From Roseiarcus sp043739325 (GTDB lineage: Bacteria > Pseudomonadota > Alphaproteobacteria > Rhizobiales > Beijerinckiaceae), in contig JAYUFK010000270.1 in the NCBI GenBank assembly GCA_043739325.1, positions 1 through 62,972 of the forward strand: 62,972 nucleotides of DNA, written 5' to 3'. Every line of letters starts with the position of its first letter. The first letter of the stretch is position 1. This document shows, in pieces, positions 1-8,669 of this stretch. The notes below the pieces were generated by a model, which worked only from the letters and a program-made list of their open reading frames with translations, was not told the DNA's origin and searched no databases. A program made the translations under genes and the position numbers.

Positions 1-1300
1 TCAAACTGACCCGATCGTGGCCCCTGAAAAGTCCCTTTTGGACGATTTTGAAAAAGCGATCTGTCGCATGCTAGAATTTCAGGTCAGGCTCTAAGCCTCA
101 GGTCTAAAATCTGGGCCACTTCACTGTTGTCGGGATTCAAAGGTATTGAATAATATTTGTGATTGCTCTCATTCACGGCAACAAAAGCGGACACCACGAT
201 GCTTAAGATTGACGCGTAAGAAATATACTTCAATCGGAATGGTCGATTTGATAATTTTGATAAGGCGACTTCTTCCGCTTTCGTCTGTCTGACGTCGCTC
301 ATAATATTGTATGCCATGATATTTGTTGCAATTGAGATATTTGTGATGTCTGGGTTCGTCCGTCTTTCCTGGAGGCTGAGGGTCTTCACGATGTGTTGGG
401 CCGGATTCTAAATATATTGATTCTGCTGGAGATAAACTATTCAATCGTTTCAGCGAAAAGGACAAAGTCTGGCGCGGTCCGGGCGCGGATTGTCATCTTG
501 ATCGCCATTCTGGCCCTCGGCAGAAAGCTGATCCTCGTGGTTTACACGTCGGCAGGCGCAGACGTATTGCTCGCGTTACACGGGTTTTCACTGTCGCCCG
601 GCGTGCTCTACTGGCTGTTGACCGACAGCGACCACGGGTGGCAGCGCAATGCGCCTTTATCGACTGGCGAAACATTCGGTTGAAAGCAATTCAGCTACGA
701 CTTGGCGACCTCACAATCTCGGCCAAGTCACAGGCAAAGTGGAGTCCCCAGTTGGACCTCTTTGAGCGGTGTCGACGATCTTCGGAGAAATCGCTGTTGC
801 TGGTTCCGCAGGTGATCGCGCAGAACCTTATTGCGCGCGATGTAGCCCGCATTCACGCAAGGAACCTAATGGTTCATATGTAGATGCACGCCACGGACGG
901 CCGCGGCGCAAGAACTGCGTGCCGAGTGCATGTTTCGGGCGGACGAAGCGACAGGGACGCTCTACCCAAGAATGATCGGCGCCGCGCCCCATGCTGCTCC
1001 ATCGGTTGGCAACTGAGCGAGACAGCGACCATGCGGTTGGTTCAGACCTTTCGCCAAAAGGCCGCCGACGCCAGGCGCTTGCGGCTGAGGCCGCATGAGT
1101 CGCCAACGCCAAACCCGTAGTTGGGCCAACCGTGCTCGTCAGACATTCGGTAAGCGGTGGTTCGGGGCACGACCACGGATATGAGGTTGCTATCGGTTGT
1201 TTGTTTTTCAGGTCGCGCTGGTATTTCGCTGGACCCACGTAAAAGCGTATTGGAGAGCGCTCTTGAACGTGGCGGCCGTCGCCAGCGAAAAGAGCCGGGG
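1..1300. other. Degenerate low-gene-density region
   Basis: No convincing intact gene was found here. Positions about 60-440 are much more AT-rich than the rest of the window. The stretch contains a PsiE-like relic (separate entry) and adjoins an ISL3 transposase relic. Other open frames on both strands give low-complexity Arg/Ser/Ala-rich translations typical of chance frames. The pattern suggests decayed, possibly transferred DNA next to a tRNA gene, which is a common integration target. No inverted-repeat ends or target duplications could be defined by eye. Confidence 0.5.
393..683 (+). pseudogene. PsiE-like membrane protein remnant
   Basis: A 96-residue frame contains ARIVILIAILALGRKLIL (about residues 31-48) followed by a second hydrophobic segment ending GVLYWLL (about 71-77). 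This matches my memory of the C-terminal half of the phosphate-starvation-inducible PsiE family: two helices with an R-K between them and a YWL end. The N-terminal membrane segments are missing, no ribosome binding site precedes the ATG, and the surrounding DNA is degenerate, so I read it as a truncated gene. It could still be expressed as a small membrane peptide. The family match is from memory, not a search. Confidence 0.4.
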
Positions 1301-1329
1301 GCCAACACAGTAGGCTTGGCGCGTTCGAT

Positions 1330-1560
1330 GATCGAAGGACCGATTCAAACGCGTGAGTTTTCGTACGGCGATGAGAAACGCGGCACTGGCGCTGTCGATG
1401 AGGTGCCAGCGATCGGCTACTTGAATGGTGTCGAGCAACGTCATTGATGCTGCTTCGCCAAACACGCCGCCACGGTCGAGCGATATGACTTGCACGGTTG
1501 AGTCAGACGCGAAATTGCGCGCCAAACCACTTTCGACACCGACCTCGGACAGGTTCAGGA
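1330..1560 (-). pseudogene. ISL3-family transposase fragment
   Basis: The minus-strand translation contains VISLDRGGVFGEAAS followed after a short gap by IQVADRWHL. This is the signature order in the middle of ISL3-family transposases (the DRGG catalytic-region block, then QVADRWHLL). The frame then loses similarity. The real family protein is several hundred residues long, whereas here only about 70 residues remain, with neither N-terminal zinc finger nor C-terminal domain. No terminal inverted repeats were recognised. It lies directly downstream of the tRNA-Leu gene on the same strand. I take it as the relic of an old insertion. Confidence 0.6.
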
Positions 1561-1576
1561 TGTCGCAGCAACGGGC

Positions 1577-1876
1577 TGGTGCGGACGGCGGGGGTCGAAC
1601 CCGCACTCTCTTAGAGAAACAGATTTTCTTGCCACTTCGGCTTTCGCCGCCACCATTCGGTGTTCGTGGTCTGGACTGTCCCTTCGCCATGACCTTTCGG
1701 TCGAAGGCGCCACCCGTCCAGTCTCTACACCTTCCCTCTTGCGAGGGCTTGGCTCGGGATTGGCCTGGGGCGAGAGCCCGTTAGCGTTCCCCGACTTTGA
1801 GCGGTTCTACATTGCGGATTTCCCCGCAGGCACTCCAATTGAAGTCTGTTGCGTCTACCAGTTTCGCCACGTCCGC
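1577..1876 (-). tRNA. tRNA-Leu(UAA), interrupted by a group I intron
   Basis: The 5' exon is 1842-1876 (35 nt) and the 3' exon 1577-1627 (51 nt, CCA encoded). Joined, they fold as a perfect class II tRNA: acceptor GCGGACG/CGTCCGC with discriminator A, anticodon stem ACAGA/TCTGT with loop CTTAAAA giving anticodon UAA, a variable arm CTCT/AGAG, and T stem GCGGG/CCCGC with TTCGACC loop. The break falls immediately after U34, the position occupied by the classical group I intron of cyanobacterial and plastid tRNA-Leu(UAA). This would be the tRNA reading UUA, and by wobble UUG, leucine codons. Without splicing the gene cannot give a functional tRNA. Confidence 0.93.
1628..1841 (-). other. Group I intron in tRNA-Leu(UAA), 214 nt, no ORF
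   Basis: P1 is visible: exon bases 1845-1842 (ACTT) pair with intron GAGT-type bases 1835-1832, placing a U-G wobble exactly at the 5' splice site, with a 6-nt loop. The intron ends in G (1628). Core-like elements appear in the right order: a P/Q-like TGCGGGGAAATCCGCAATG (1828-1810), an R-like AGAGACTGGACGGG (1726-1713) and an S-like GACAGTCCAGACC (1680-1668) able to form P7. Late hairpins include one capped by GAAA (CGGC-GAAA-GCCG). There is no homing endonuclease frame. The compact size fits a self-splicing tRNA intron. Confidence 0.88.
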
Positions 1877-1950
1877 GTTGACGGCGACCTTTTGTCATAC
1901 TTCGCGAGGGAATTAAACTGGGGCGCGTTCCCCGCCCCCAAGACTTGAAC

Positions 1951-2451
1951 TCAGCCGACGCTGCCCCTGGCGATCGGCGGCTGGAAGGTCAGGCCCATAT
2001 CCCAGGGAAAATAGATCCAGGTGTCCTGCGACACTTCGGTGATGAAAGTGTCGATCAGCGGACGCCCGAGCGGCTTGGCGTAGACGGTGGCGAAATGCGC
2101 ATGCGGCAGCATTTCGCGCACGACCTTGGCGGTCGCGCCGGTGTCGACGAGATCGTCGATGACCAGAATGCCCTTGCCTTCGCCGAATTTTGCGACGTCG
2201 GGCGCGATGCCCTTGAGCACTTGCAGCCCACCTTGGGTTTTGTAGTCGTGATACGAGGCGATGCAGACGGTCTCGATCACCCGCGTGCCTAATTCGCGCG
2301 CAACGATCGCCGCCGGCACCAGACCGCCGCGGGTGATCGTGACGATCGCGTCGAACGGCCCCGCCGCGGTCAAGCGCCACGCGAGGGCCCGCGCGTCGCG
2401 GTGAAAGTGATCCCAGGAAACCGGGAAGGCCTTTTGCTGGGGTTCGCTCAT
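1951..2451 (-). CDS. gpt: Xanthine-guanine phosphoribosyltransferase
   Basis: 166 residues, the usual Gpt length. It converts guanine and xanthine plus PRPP into GMP and XMP (purine salvage, cytosolic). The PRPP-binding motif ILVIDDLVDTGAT lies at residues 95-107, and the pyrophosphate-loop RGG is at 41-43. The ATG start at 2451 is followed directly by the family-typical short N-terminus. The gene stands alone between the tRNA-Leu gene and the CinA-like gene, on the same strand as both. No other purine genes are nearby. Identification rests on family motifs and full-length collinearity. Confidence 0.92.
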   Translation of the reverse strand: MSEPQQKAFPVSWDHFHRDARALAWRLTAAGPFDAIVTITRGGLVPAAIVARELGTRVIETVCIASYHDYKTQGGLQVLKGIAPDVAKFGEGKGILVIDDLVDTGATAKVVREMLPHAHFATVYAKPLGRPLIDTFITEVSQDTWIYFPWDMGLTFQPPIARGSVG

Positions 2452-2539
2452 GTCGGCTCCGCTGCGGTAGGGTCGGCGTCGGCCTTGATAGCAAGCAGCG
2501 CAGCCAATCGCGAGGGGCCAAAAGTCGCGTCAACAGGAA

Positions 2540-3295
2540 TTACGGCGATTGCGTGTGGGTGGACAGCGCCGCAAGCATCGCCTCGACCGCCTTGCGGGCG
2601 GCGCTGATCGCGGCGGCTTCCTTGCCGCGAATAACAATCTGGTTGCGAAACCCGCCGTCGACGAAAGCCGGGTAAGAGCCGATGGAGACGTCGGGATGCG
2701 TTTTCGCCAACTCTTCGAGCGCCGTGCCGTAGCGCCCTTCCGGCACGCCGCCAGCTTCAACAGTCTCGGCGAGAATCTTCCGCCCCGTCTCCAGGCCTCT
2801 GGCGGCTGAATCGAGCATGACCTGCATAATACTGGGCACGCCGGCCATCACGATGACATTGCCGATGCGAAACCCCGGCGCTTTGGAGATCGGATTGTCG
2901 AGAAGATCAGCGCCGGCGGGAATGCGCGCCATGCGCCGCCGCGCCGCGTTGAACTCTCCCGGCGCATATCTGGGACTCATGATGGCGATTGCGCGCGGGT
3001 CTTCGTCAATGGCAACGCCGAACGCCCTGGCGACGGAATCGGCCGTAATGTCGTCATGCGTCGGGCCAATGCCGCCCGTCGTGAAAACATAGGTGTAGCG
3101 CTGGCGCAGGGCGTTCAAAGCGGCGACGATTTCTTCCTCGATATCTCCGACGACACGCGCCTCGCGCAGTTCGATGCCGATGTTCGTGCAATATTCAGCG
3201 ATGTAGCCGAGGTTGCGATCCTTCGTGCGCCCCGAAAGAATTTCATCGCCAATGACAAGCACTGCGGCGGTGACGGTCTTGTTTTGCCCGGTCAT
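2540..3295 (-). CDS. CinA-like competence/damage-inducible family protein (molybdopterin-binding fold)
   Basis: 251 residues made of a MoaB/Mog-type fold. GDEILSGRT lies at residues 16-24 and TTGGIGPTHDD at 72-82, the two signature loops of the CinA N-terminal (COG1058) domain. The C-terminal deamidase domain of full CinA is absent, as in many alphaproteobacterial short forms. In longer relatives this domain acts as an ADP-ribose/nucleotide-sugar pyrophosphatase; for the short form the role is unclear. Its ATG overlaps the upstream FkbM-family stop codon by four bases (ATGA), indicating translational coupling with that gene. Confidence 0.85.
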   Translation of the reverse strand: MTGQNKTVTAAVLVIGDEILSGRTKDRNLGYIAEYCTNIGIELREARVVGDIEEEIVAALNALRQRYTYVFTTGGIGPTHDDITADSVARAFGVAIDEDPRAIAIMSPRYAPGEFNAARRRMARIPAGADLLDNPISKAPGFRIGNVIVMAGVPSIMQVMLDSAARGLETGRKILAETVEAGGVPEGRYGTALEELAKTHPDVSIGSYPAFVDGGFRNQIVIRGKEAAAISAARKAVEAMLAALSTHTQSP

Positions 3296-4149
3296 GCGTC
3301 TGAGCCCTTCTTGAGTTCGTAGCCGACGTTTTCGTTCGTCCGCAGGATTTCAGTGTAACCGAGATCGCGTAATCCTTGTTCGAGCGCTGGCCCGCCGCGC
3401 AGCAGCGTATGCTCCATCAACAGCAGGCGCGGCCAAAGAGCGCGCGGCGCTTCGGCGAAGAAAACATCCAGCACAAGATCTTCGGCGCCCTCGATATCGA
3501 GCTTGATAGCGTCAAGCCTTTCGTAGTTCTCATCGCGCATCACCGAAAGCAGGCTCTTGGCTGGAACGCGCAATTGCGCGCCGCCGGCTTCGCCGCTGAC
3601 GACGCGCACCGAGGTTTCGCCACTGTTGTCGGTGTGAACGAACAGCGTGATCTCGCCATCGTGATCGGCCAGCGCGCAAGAGAGCGCCTTGACATTGGTA
3701 AAGTCGTTCTGCCGAATATTGTAGACCAGACGCTCGAATATTTCCGGCGAAGGCTCGATCGCGAGAATGCGCGCGCACGGCCCGACCCGCGCCGCGACGA
3801 ACAAGGCGTAACCGCCAACGCTTGCTCCAACGTCGATAAAAATGCAATCGTCGCGCAGGTGCTGCGCCAGCAACGCACGCTCGCGCGCGTCAAAATACTG
3901 CGGCGTAAACAACAGGCGCTTCTCGGCAACATTGTTGCGCGGATAGAGCCGCATTTTCGCGCCAACCGATTCGATATCGATCGGTGTTTGCCCCATCCGC
4001 TTTATCGCCATCGAGCGCAGAAAAAATGCGATGCGGCGCGACAGCCAGTTCGCCGCGCAGCGCCGCGTGACGCGAATGATCGCGCCGTTCACTCCGGCAG
4101 GCGCGTAGCGCCCAAAGGGCGAGGTCTCATTGGCGGGAATCGGGAGCAT
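3292..4149 (-). CDS. FkbM-family SAM-dependent methyltransferase
   Basis: 285 residues. The SAM-binding loop FIDVGASVGGYALF is at residues 104-117, followed by an acidic strand AIEPSPE and the FkbM-type C-terminal LDIEGAEDLVL segment, which places an acidic residue for substrate or metal. FkbM proteins methylate oxygen atoms on polyketides, sugars or glycolipids, but the substrate here cannot be told. The start at 4149 gives about 100 residues before the SAM loop; an internal Met at residue 47 is an alternative. It is translationally coupled to the CinA-like gene and divergent from map. Confidence 0.82.
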   Translation of the reverse strand: MLPIPANETSPFGRYAPAGVNGAIIRVTRRCAANWLSRRIAFFLRSMAIKRMGQTPIDIESVGAKMRLYPRNNVAEKRLLFTPQYFDARERALLAQHLRDDCIFIDVGASVGGYALFVAARVGPCARILAIEPSPEIFERLVYNIRQNDFTNVKALSCALADHDGEITLFVHTDNSGETSVRVVSGEAGGAQLRVPAKSLLSVMRDENYERLDAIKLDIEGAEDLVLDVFFAEAPRALWPRLLLMEHTLLRGGPALEQGLRDLGYTEILRTNENVGYELKKGSDA

Positions 4150-4348
4150 CGGGCTCGGCTTGAAGGCGCGGAGCTAACCGCGCTGTCCCGCTTATCACAA
4201 CGCGGCGGCCGCGCGCCAGCGTGTCGAGTCCGGTTGCCCGGCTGCCCTGACGCGCACACCCTGGAGCGTGACTTGCGCTGTGGCGAGAGCGTATTAGATT
4301 AGCTGCGGGGTTCGCTTTTTCCAGCCCCTCAGCAACGCGGCCCCGTGA

Positions 4349-5173
4349 ATGACATTTGTTGAATCCGCCACACACGCCGGCCGTAAATCCGGCCAGATAA
4401 AGCTTCATCGCCCGGAGGATTTCGCGGCAATGCGCCGGGCTGGCGCGTTGACAGCGCAGGCACTGGACCTGCTCGTAGAAATTGTGCGCCCCGGCGTCAC
4501 AACGGCGGCGCTGGACAAATTCGCGTTTGAATTCGCACGAGACAATAACGCTTATCCCGCCCCGCTGAATTATCGCGGCTATCGCAAATCGATCTGCACG
4601 TCGATCAATCATGTCGTCTGCCACGGCATTCCTGACGACAAGCCGCTGCGCGACGGCGATATTCTCAACATCGACGTCACCCTGATCGTCGACGGCTGGC
4701 ATGGCGACTCGAGCAGAATGTTTGTCGCGGGGGAAGCGCCGCGGCGGGCCCAGCGATTGATCGATGTAACGCATGAGGCGCTGATGCGCGGCATTGCCGC
4801 CGTAAAGCCCGGCGCTACAACCGGAGACATCGGCTTCGCGATCCAGACTTATGCCGAGGCGGAGCGCTGCTCCGTGGTCCGCGATTTCTGCGGCCACGGA
4901 TTGGGGCGCCTGTTTCACGATGAGCCCAACATCCTGCACTACGGTCGGCGCGGCGAGGGCGTGCCGTTGCGGGCCGGGATGTTTTTCACGATCGAGCCAA
5001 TGATCAATCTCGGCCTTCCCGGCGTCAAGGTGCTGTCCGACGGCTGGACCGCGGTGACGCGCGACCGCTCGCTTTCGGCTCAATTCGAACACAGCGTCGG
5101 CGTAACCGCCGACGGCGTCGAGATTTTTACGGCCTCGCCGAAATTCGCGGCGCATGTTAGTCCGCTCCCTTGA
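4349..5173 (+). CDS. map: Type I methionine aminopeptidase
   Basis: 274 residues. It removes the initiator methionine from nascent proteins in the cytosol. The dinuclear metal site is complete: D109 (NIDVT), D120 (HGDSS), H183 (CGHGLG), E216 (TIEPM) and E247 (FEHSV), plus substrate-binding H92 in CHGIP. The first 20 or so residues before the pita-bread fold are the usual alphaproteobacterial extension. Its stop codon overlaps the TTG start of radC, so the two are probably co-transcribed. This map-radC order is common in Hyphomicrobiales. Confidence 0.95.
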   Translation: MTFVESATHAGRKSGQIKLHRPEDFAAMRRAGALTAQALDLLVEIVRPGVTTAALDKFAFEFARDNNAYPAPLNYRGYRKSICTSINHVVCHGIPDDKPLRDGDILNIDVTLIVDGWHGDSSRMFVAGEAPRRAQRLIDVTHEALMRGIAAVKPGATTGDIGFAIQTYAEAERCSVVRDFCGHGLGRLFHDEPNILHYGRRGEGVPLRAGMFFTIEPMINLGLPGVKVLSDGWTAVTRDRSLSAQFEHSVGVTADGVEIFTASPKFAAHVSPLP

Positions 5174-5862
5174 GCGCTGGTGACGAGACGCCAGCCCACT
5201 ATCTGGGACATCGCGAACGCCTCCGCGGTCGGCTGCTGGAGGCTGGTCCGGACGCCGTCGCTGACTACGAATTGCTCGAGCTGGTGCTGTTTCGCGCGAT
5301 ACCGCGGCGCGACGTCAAGCCGCTGGCGAAAGCCTTGATCGCGCGGTTTGGATCATTCGCAGAGACGATCGCCGCCAGCCCGCAACGACTGGCGGAAATC
5401 GACGAGGTTACCGCCGGCGTGGTCGCCGAGTTCAAGATCGTCGAGGCCAGCGCCATACGCTTCGCCAAGGGCGCCGCGAAGAAGCGTCTCGCCCTGGGAT
5501 CGTGGAGTGAAGTGATCGACTATTGCCGCACTTCGATGGGCTTTTCCGAGCGCGAGGAATTTCGCATCCTTTTTCTGGATAAACGCAACTGCCTGATTGC
5601 CGATGAAGTCCAGGGCTCCGGCACGGTCGACCACACGCCGGTCTATCCGCGCGAGGTGATGCGCCGCGCCCTTGAGCTGTCGGCGACGGCGATCCTGCTC
5701 GTGCACAACCACCCCTCGGGCGATCCGACGCCGTCGAGCGCGGACATTAAGATGACGTTAGATATTATCGCCATCGCCAAGCCGCTTGGCGTCAACGTTC
5801 ACGATCATATCGTGATTGGCCGGCACGGGCACGCCTCGATGCGCGGGCTTCGCTTGATCTGA
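5170..5862 (+). CDS. radC: RadC family JAB1/MPN metalloprotein
   Basis: 230 residues. An N-terminal helix-hairpin-helix region (about residues 10-100) is followed by a JAMM domain with HNHPSGDPTPSSAD at 179-192, giving the two His and one Asp metal ligands. The start is TTG at 5170, overlapping the TGA of map (TTGA), which argues for coupled translation. RadC was once linked to DNA repair, but that role has been disputed; the domain suggests a peptidase or nuclease-associated function. Length and motif order are normal for the family. Confidence 0.93.
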   Translation: MSAGDETPAHYLGHRERLRGRLLEAGPDAVADYELLELVLFRAIPRRDVKPLAKALIARFGSFAETIAASPQRLAEIDEVTAGVVAEFKIVEASAIRFAKGAAKKRLALGSWSEVIDYCRTSMGFSEREEFRILFLDKRNCLIADEVQGSGTVDHTPVYPREVMRRALELSATAILLVHNHPSGDPTPSSADIKMTLDIIAIAKPLGVNVHDHIVIGRHGHASMRGLRLI

Positions 5863-5918
5863 GGTCTCGAAAATCAGTCGAAAACGCGCCCGCCATTGCA
5901 TCAATAGATTTCACCACC

Positions 5919-5940
5919 TATCTTTACGTAAGATATACGT
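5919..5940 (+). promoter_or_regulatory. AT-rich near-palindrome upstream of the first GGDEF/EAL gene
   Basis: The sequence TATCTTTACGTAAGATA at 5919-5935 is a near-perfect inverted repeat (TATCTT/AAGATA around ACGT), followed by a further ACGT. It lies in the AT-rich 180-bp gap between radC and the GGDEF/EAL gene, about 105 bases before its TTG start. It is a candidate operator or promoter element; no regulator is assigned. Confidence 0.25.
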
Positions 5941-6044
5941 TATAAGCGCTTGAATATATACGAAAATTTCTGCTTTTCGTTACTCCGGCTTAACTTTGCG
6001 TCGGGCATAGTCGATCGCGTGTCGATCGCCAAAGAGCCCGTATT

Positions 6045-8243
6045 TTGAAATCGCCGCGTCGTAGTAAGAGTTGGACTGACCTCAATACAATGTTGGTTGT
6101 GGTCATTGCCGCTTCGTGCGTGCTTGTCTCCCTGATCTGCGCGTTGCTCGTGATCCGCGTCACCAGGAACAACAACGCCGAAAGCGTTGCGCGCGTATCG
6201 ATTGAGCGCGCGGTTGCTTCCGAGCTTCACGACATCGGCACGGTGCTTTTCGCTTTTGCCCAATCCTATCGCGGCGTCTCGTGGGGCAACCTCGACACGA
6301 TTACCGATGAAGCCGTGACGGAGCGCCTGGCGCGCGAACCGCACCTCGATCTTCTCTACGTCTGGAGCGGCGGCGTGCTGACGCCGTTCGGAGCGGCCGG
6401 CCAGGGCATCGTCGATTCGCCGACCTTGACGAATTCTCTGACAAACTATCTCGTCAATCACCCCGCCGGCATATGGGCGCTGCATGGCAGCCTGAATGAA
6501 ACCGCCGACAACGCGCCTGACGACCCGGCGTCGGCGACGCAAACGACCCTGTTTGCCGCCGGCGACCGATATTACGCTCTTGCGGCCACCGATCTTTTCA
6601 CCGGCCGCGTCCTGATGGCGCAGGGCCGGGAGCCGGTCCTCATCGGCCTCAAGCGTCTGGACAGCGTCTGGCTGGCGCGCATCGCCGCCAGCGCCGGGAA
6701 TACCCTCGTCTCGTTTGCCGCCGACGGCGAGCCCGGCGCGCGCCTCCCGCTGCCAACCGGCGAAAGCGGCGTCACGATGGATCTGGCGTTCGCCGCCGAT
6801 CAACCCGGCGACAGATTTGCCGGCGCCTGGGGTCCGGCGCTGGTCATTTGCGCCGCTGGTTTCTGCGCGCTGTTTGTCTTGCAGATGCGGCGCATCGCCG
6901 AGCGCCTGCGCGAAAGCGAGGATCGGGCCCAAACCATGGCGAGCCGGGATTCTCTCTCCGGGCTGCCCAACCGTTTGCATTTCGACGCGAAGCTCGATGA
7001 GGCGATGGCCGGGGTGCGACAACGCGGCGAGCATCACGCGCTCCTGTGTCTCGATCTCGATCGCTTCAAGGAGATCAACGACAGCTTCGGCCATGAGGCC
7101 GGCGATCAAATGATCATCAAGCTGGCGCAGAGAGTCAGCAGAATTTTGCCGGAAGCCGATTTGTTCGCGCGTATGGGCGGCGACGAGTTCGCCATTCTCT
7201 GCCTCAATGTACTGGGAAAGAGCGATGTCGAAGCGCGCGCCCGCCGGATCCTCGATCAGTTCAGGGAACCGTTCGATCTGGGCGAGCGCAAGTTTATCGC
7301 CTCCGCTTCAATCGGCATCGCTATTGCGCCGGACCACGCGGCGACCCGGCTCGAAATTTCCCAGCTTGCCGATATCGCGCTGTACCGGGCCAAGAACGAG
7401 GGCCGTAATCGCTTCCGCATCTTTGAGCAAAGCATCGGCGAGGAGATGCGCAAGCGCCGCGCCATCGAGCAAGGGTTGCGCGCCGCTATCGACGACGATC
7501 AGCTCTATGTCCATTACCAGCCGATCTACGATGCCGACGCGCGCCGAATGGTCGGCGTGGAGGCTTTGCTGCGCTGGCGCCATCCGACGCTCGGCGCGAT
7601 CGAACCCAGTTTGCTTGTGTCCGTGGCCGAAGAGAGAGGGATGATCCTACGCTTGGGCGAATGGGTGCTGCGGCGCGCGTGCCGCGACGCGGTCGCCTGG
7701 CCTGGCATCAAGGTTGCCGTCAACGTCTCGCCGATTCAGTTTCGCCAGCGCGACTTCGGCGCGCAGGTCGAGAACATTCTATCGCAGACCGGCTTCGATC
7801 CTGGCCGTCTGGAGCTCGAACTCACAGAAGGCGTCATCGTCAGCGACGCCGATCAGGCAGAAGCCGTGATGACAGGATTGCGCGCCCTGGGCATTCGCAT
7901 GGCGCTCGACGACTTCGGCACCGGCTATTCCAGTTTGATCTACCTCCGGCGGTTTCCCTTCGACAAGATCAAGATCGACCGCTCGTTCCTGGAATCGGTT
8001 GAAGCGACCGGTGAAAGCGTCGTGCTGATCGAGTCGGTCGTCAATCTCGGCCGCGCGCTCGGCCTGACCGTCACCGCGGAAGGCGTCGAGACGATCGAAC
8101 AGATGCGTCTGCTGCAGGCGATCGGATGCCACGAGATGCAGGGATATTTGTTCTCCAAGCCGGTCTCGGCGGCCGACATCGCGCTGCTGATCGCCGTTTC
8201 GGAAGCAAGCTCGCGCCGCGAGGTCGCGCGCGCGGTCGCCTGA
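6045..8243 (+). CDS. Membrane-anchored GGDEF-EAL cyclic-di-GMP protein
   Basis: 732 residues. A basic N-terminus and membrane helix (about 16-38) precede a periplasmic sensor region (about 40-255), a second helix (about 262-283), then GGDEF and EAL domains. The GGDEF motif is intact at 378-382. The EAL motif (E506) is also intact, with DDFGTGYSSL, KIDRSF and AEGVET all present. The protein could therefore make or degrade c-di-GMP, with output set by the periplasmic sensor. The sensor resembles CHASE4-type folds only loosely. The start is TTG at 6045; an ATG at residue 16 is possible and would remove the basic leader. It is monocistronic. Confidence 0.9.
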   Translation: MKSPRRSKSWTDLNTMLVVVIAASCVLVSLICALLVIRVTRNNNAESVARVSIERAVASELHDIGTVLFAFAQSYRGVSWGNLDTITDEAVTERLAREPHLDLLYVWSGGVLTPFGAAGQGIVDSPTLTNSLTNYLVNHPAGIWALHGSLNETADNAPDDPASATQTTLFAAGDRYYALAATDLFTGRVLMAQGREPVLIGLKRLDSVWLARIAASAGNTLVSFAADGEPGARLPLPTGESGVTMDLAFAADQPGDRFAGAWGPALVICAAGFCALFVLQMRRIAERLRESEDRAQTMASRDSLSGLPNRLHFDAKLDEAMAGVRQRGEHHALLCLDLDRFKEINDSFGHEAGDQMIIKLAQRVSRILPEADLFARMGGDEFAILCLNVLGKSDVEARARRILDQFREPFDLGERKFIASASIGIAIAPDHAATRLEISQLADIALYRAKNEGRNRFRIFEQSIGEEMRKRRAIEQGLRAAIDDDQLYVHYQPIYDADARRMVGVEALLRWRHPTLGAIEPSLLVSVAEERGMILRLGEWVLRRACRDAVAWPGIKVAVNVSPIQFRQRDFGAQVENILSQTGFDPGRLELELTEGVIVSDADQAEAVMTGLRALGIRMALDDFGTGYSSLIYLRRFPFDKIKIDRSFLESVEATGESVVLIESVVNLGRALGLTVTAEGVETIEQMRLLQAIGCHEMQGYLFSKPVSAADIALLIAVSEASSRREVARAVA

Positions 8244-8263
8244 TCGCTCTGCCGCGGCTTGCG

Positions 8264-8545
8264 CTAGTGCAGGCGAAACTCCGCGCCCAGCGTACGAATT
8301 TCCGCCGGGCGGATCAGGCGGGAATGGGCGACGCGCACGGAATGCAGCGGCCCATCCAAACGCTCGCGCCAGAACAACAAGAACTTCTTCAACGCCGGAA
8401 ATTGCGGCGCCAGATCGTAGTCCTGCCAGACGTAGCTCTGCAGCACGGCGGGATAGTCTGGCATGTGATAAAGAATTTCGGCAGTCGTCAGGCTGAACCC
8501 CTGAAGCTGACGCACAAAATCGGGCGACGCGACCGTACGAGCCAT
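8264..8545 (-). CDS. Usg family protein
   Basis: 93 residues, matching the alphaproteobacterial Usg family over its whole length: GFSLTTAEILYHMPD, VWQDYDLAPQFP, then HSVRVAHSRLI. The name comes from a reading frame near trp genes in rhizobia and the function is unknown. Here it has no trp neighbour. It converges with the GGDEF/EAL gene, with 20 bases between them. A purine-rich GAGGAGGTTC ribosome binding site precedes the ATG at 8545. Confidence 0.85.
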   Translation of the reverse strand: MARTVASPDFVRQLQGFSLTTAEILYHMPDYPAVLQSYVWQDYDLAPQFPALKKFLLFWRERLDGPLHSVRVAHSRLIRPAEIRTLGAEFRLH

Positions 8546-8669
8546 TTTCGAACCTCCTCAAATCGAGAGGCCGGCGGCGTATTGGAATGCAAACCCAGCG
8601 CTTGCAAGCCGCCGAATCTCACCATTGCGCGCCTGAAACGTTAAAGAACCTCTAGCGCGCGTCCTTTGA

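Noticed and set aside
84..389. 101-residue minus-strand frame with one hydrophobic segment
   Set aside because: GTG start without a ribosome binding site, no family resemblance, in AT-rich degenerate DNA. It could be a decayed gene, but I cannot support it.
1577..1945. A split or permuted tmRNA, suggested by a T-arm and CCA separated from an acceptor 5' half
   Set aside because: There is no tag-encoding frame and the halves form a canonical tRNA-Leu(UAA) with intron boundaries exactly at U34, which a tmRNA would not show.
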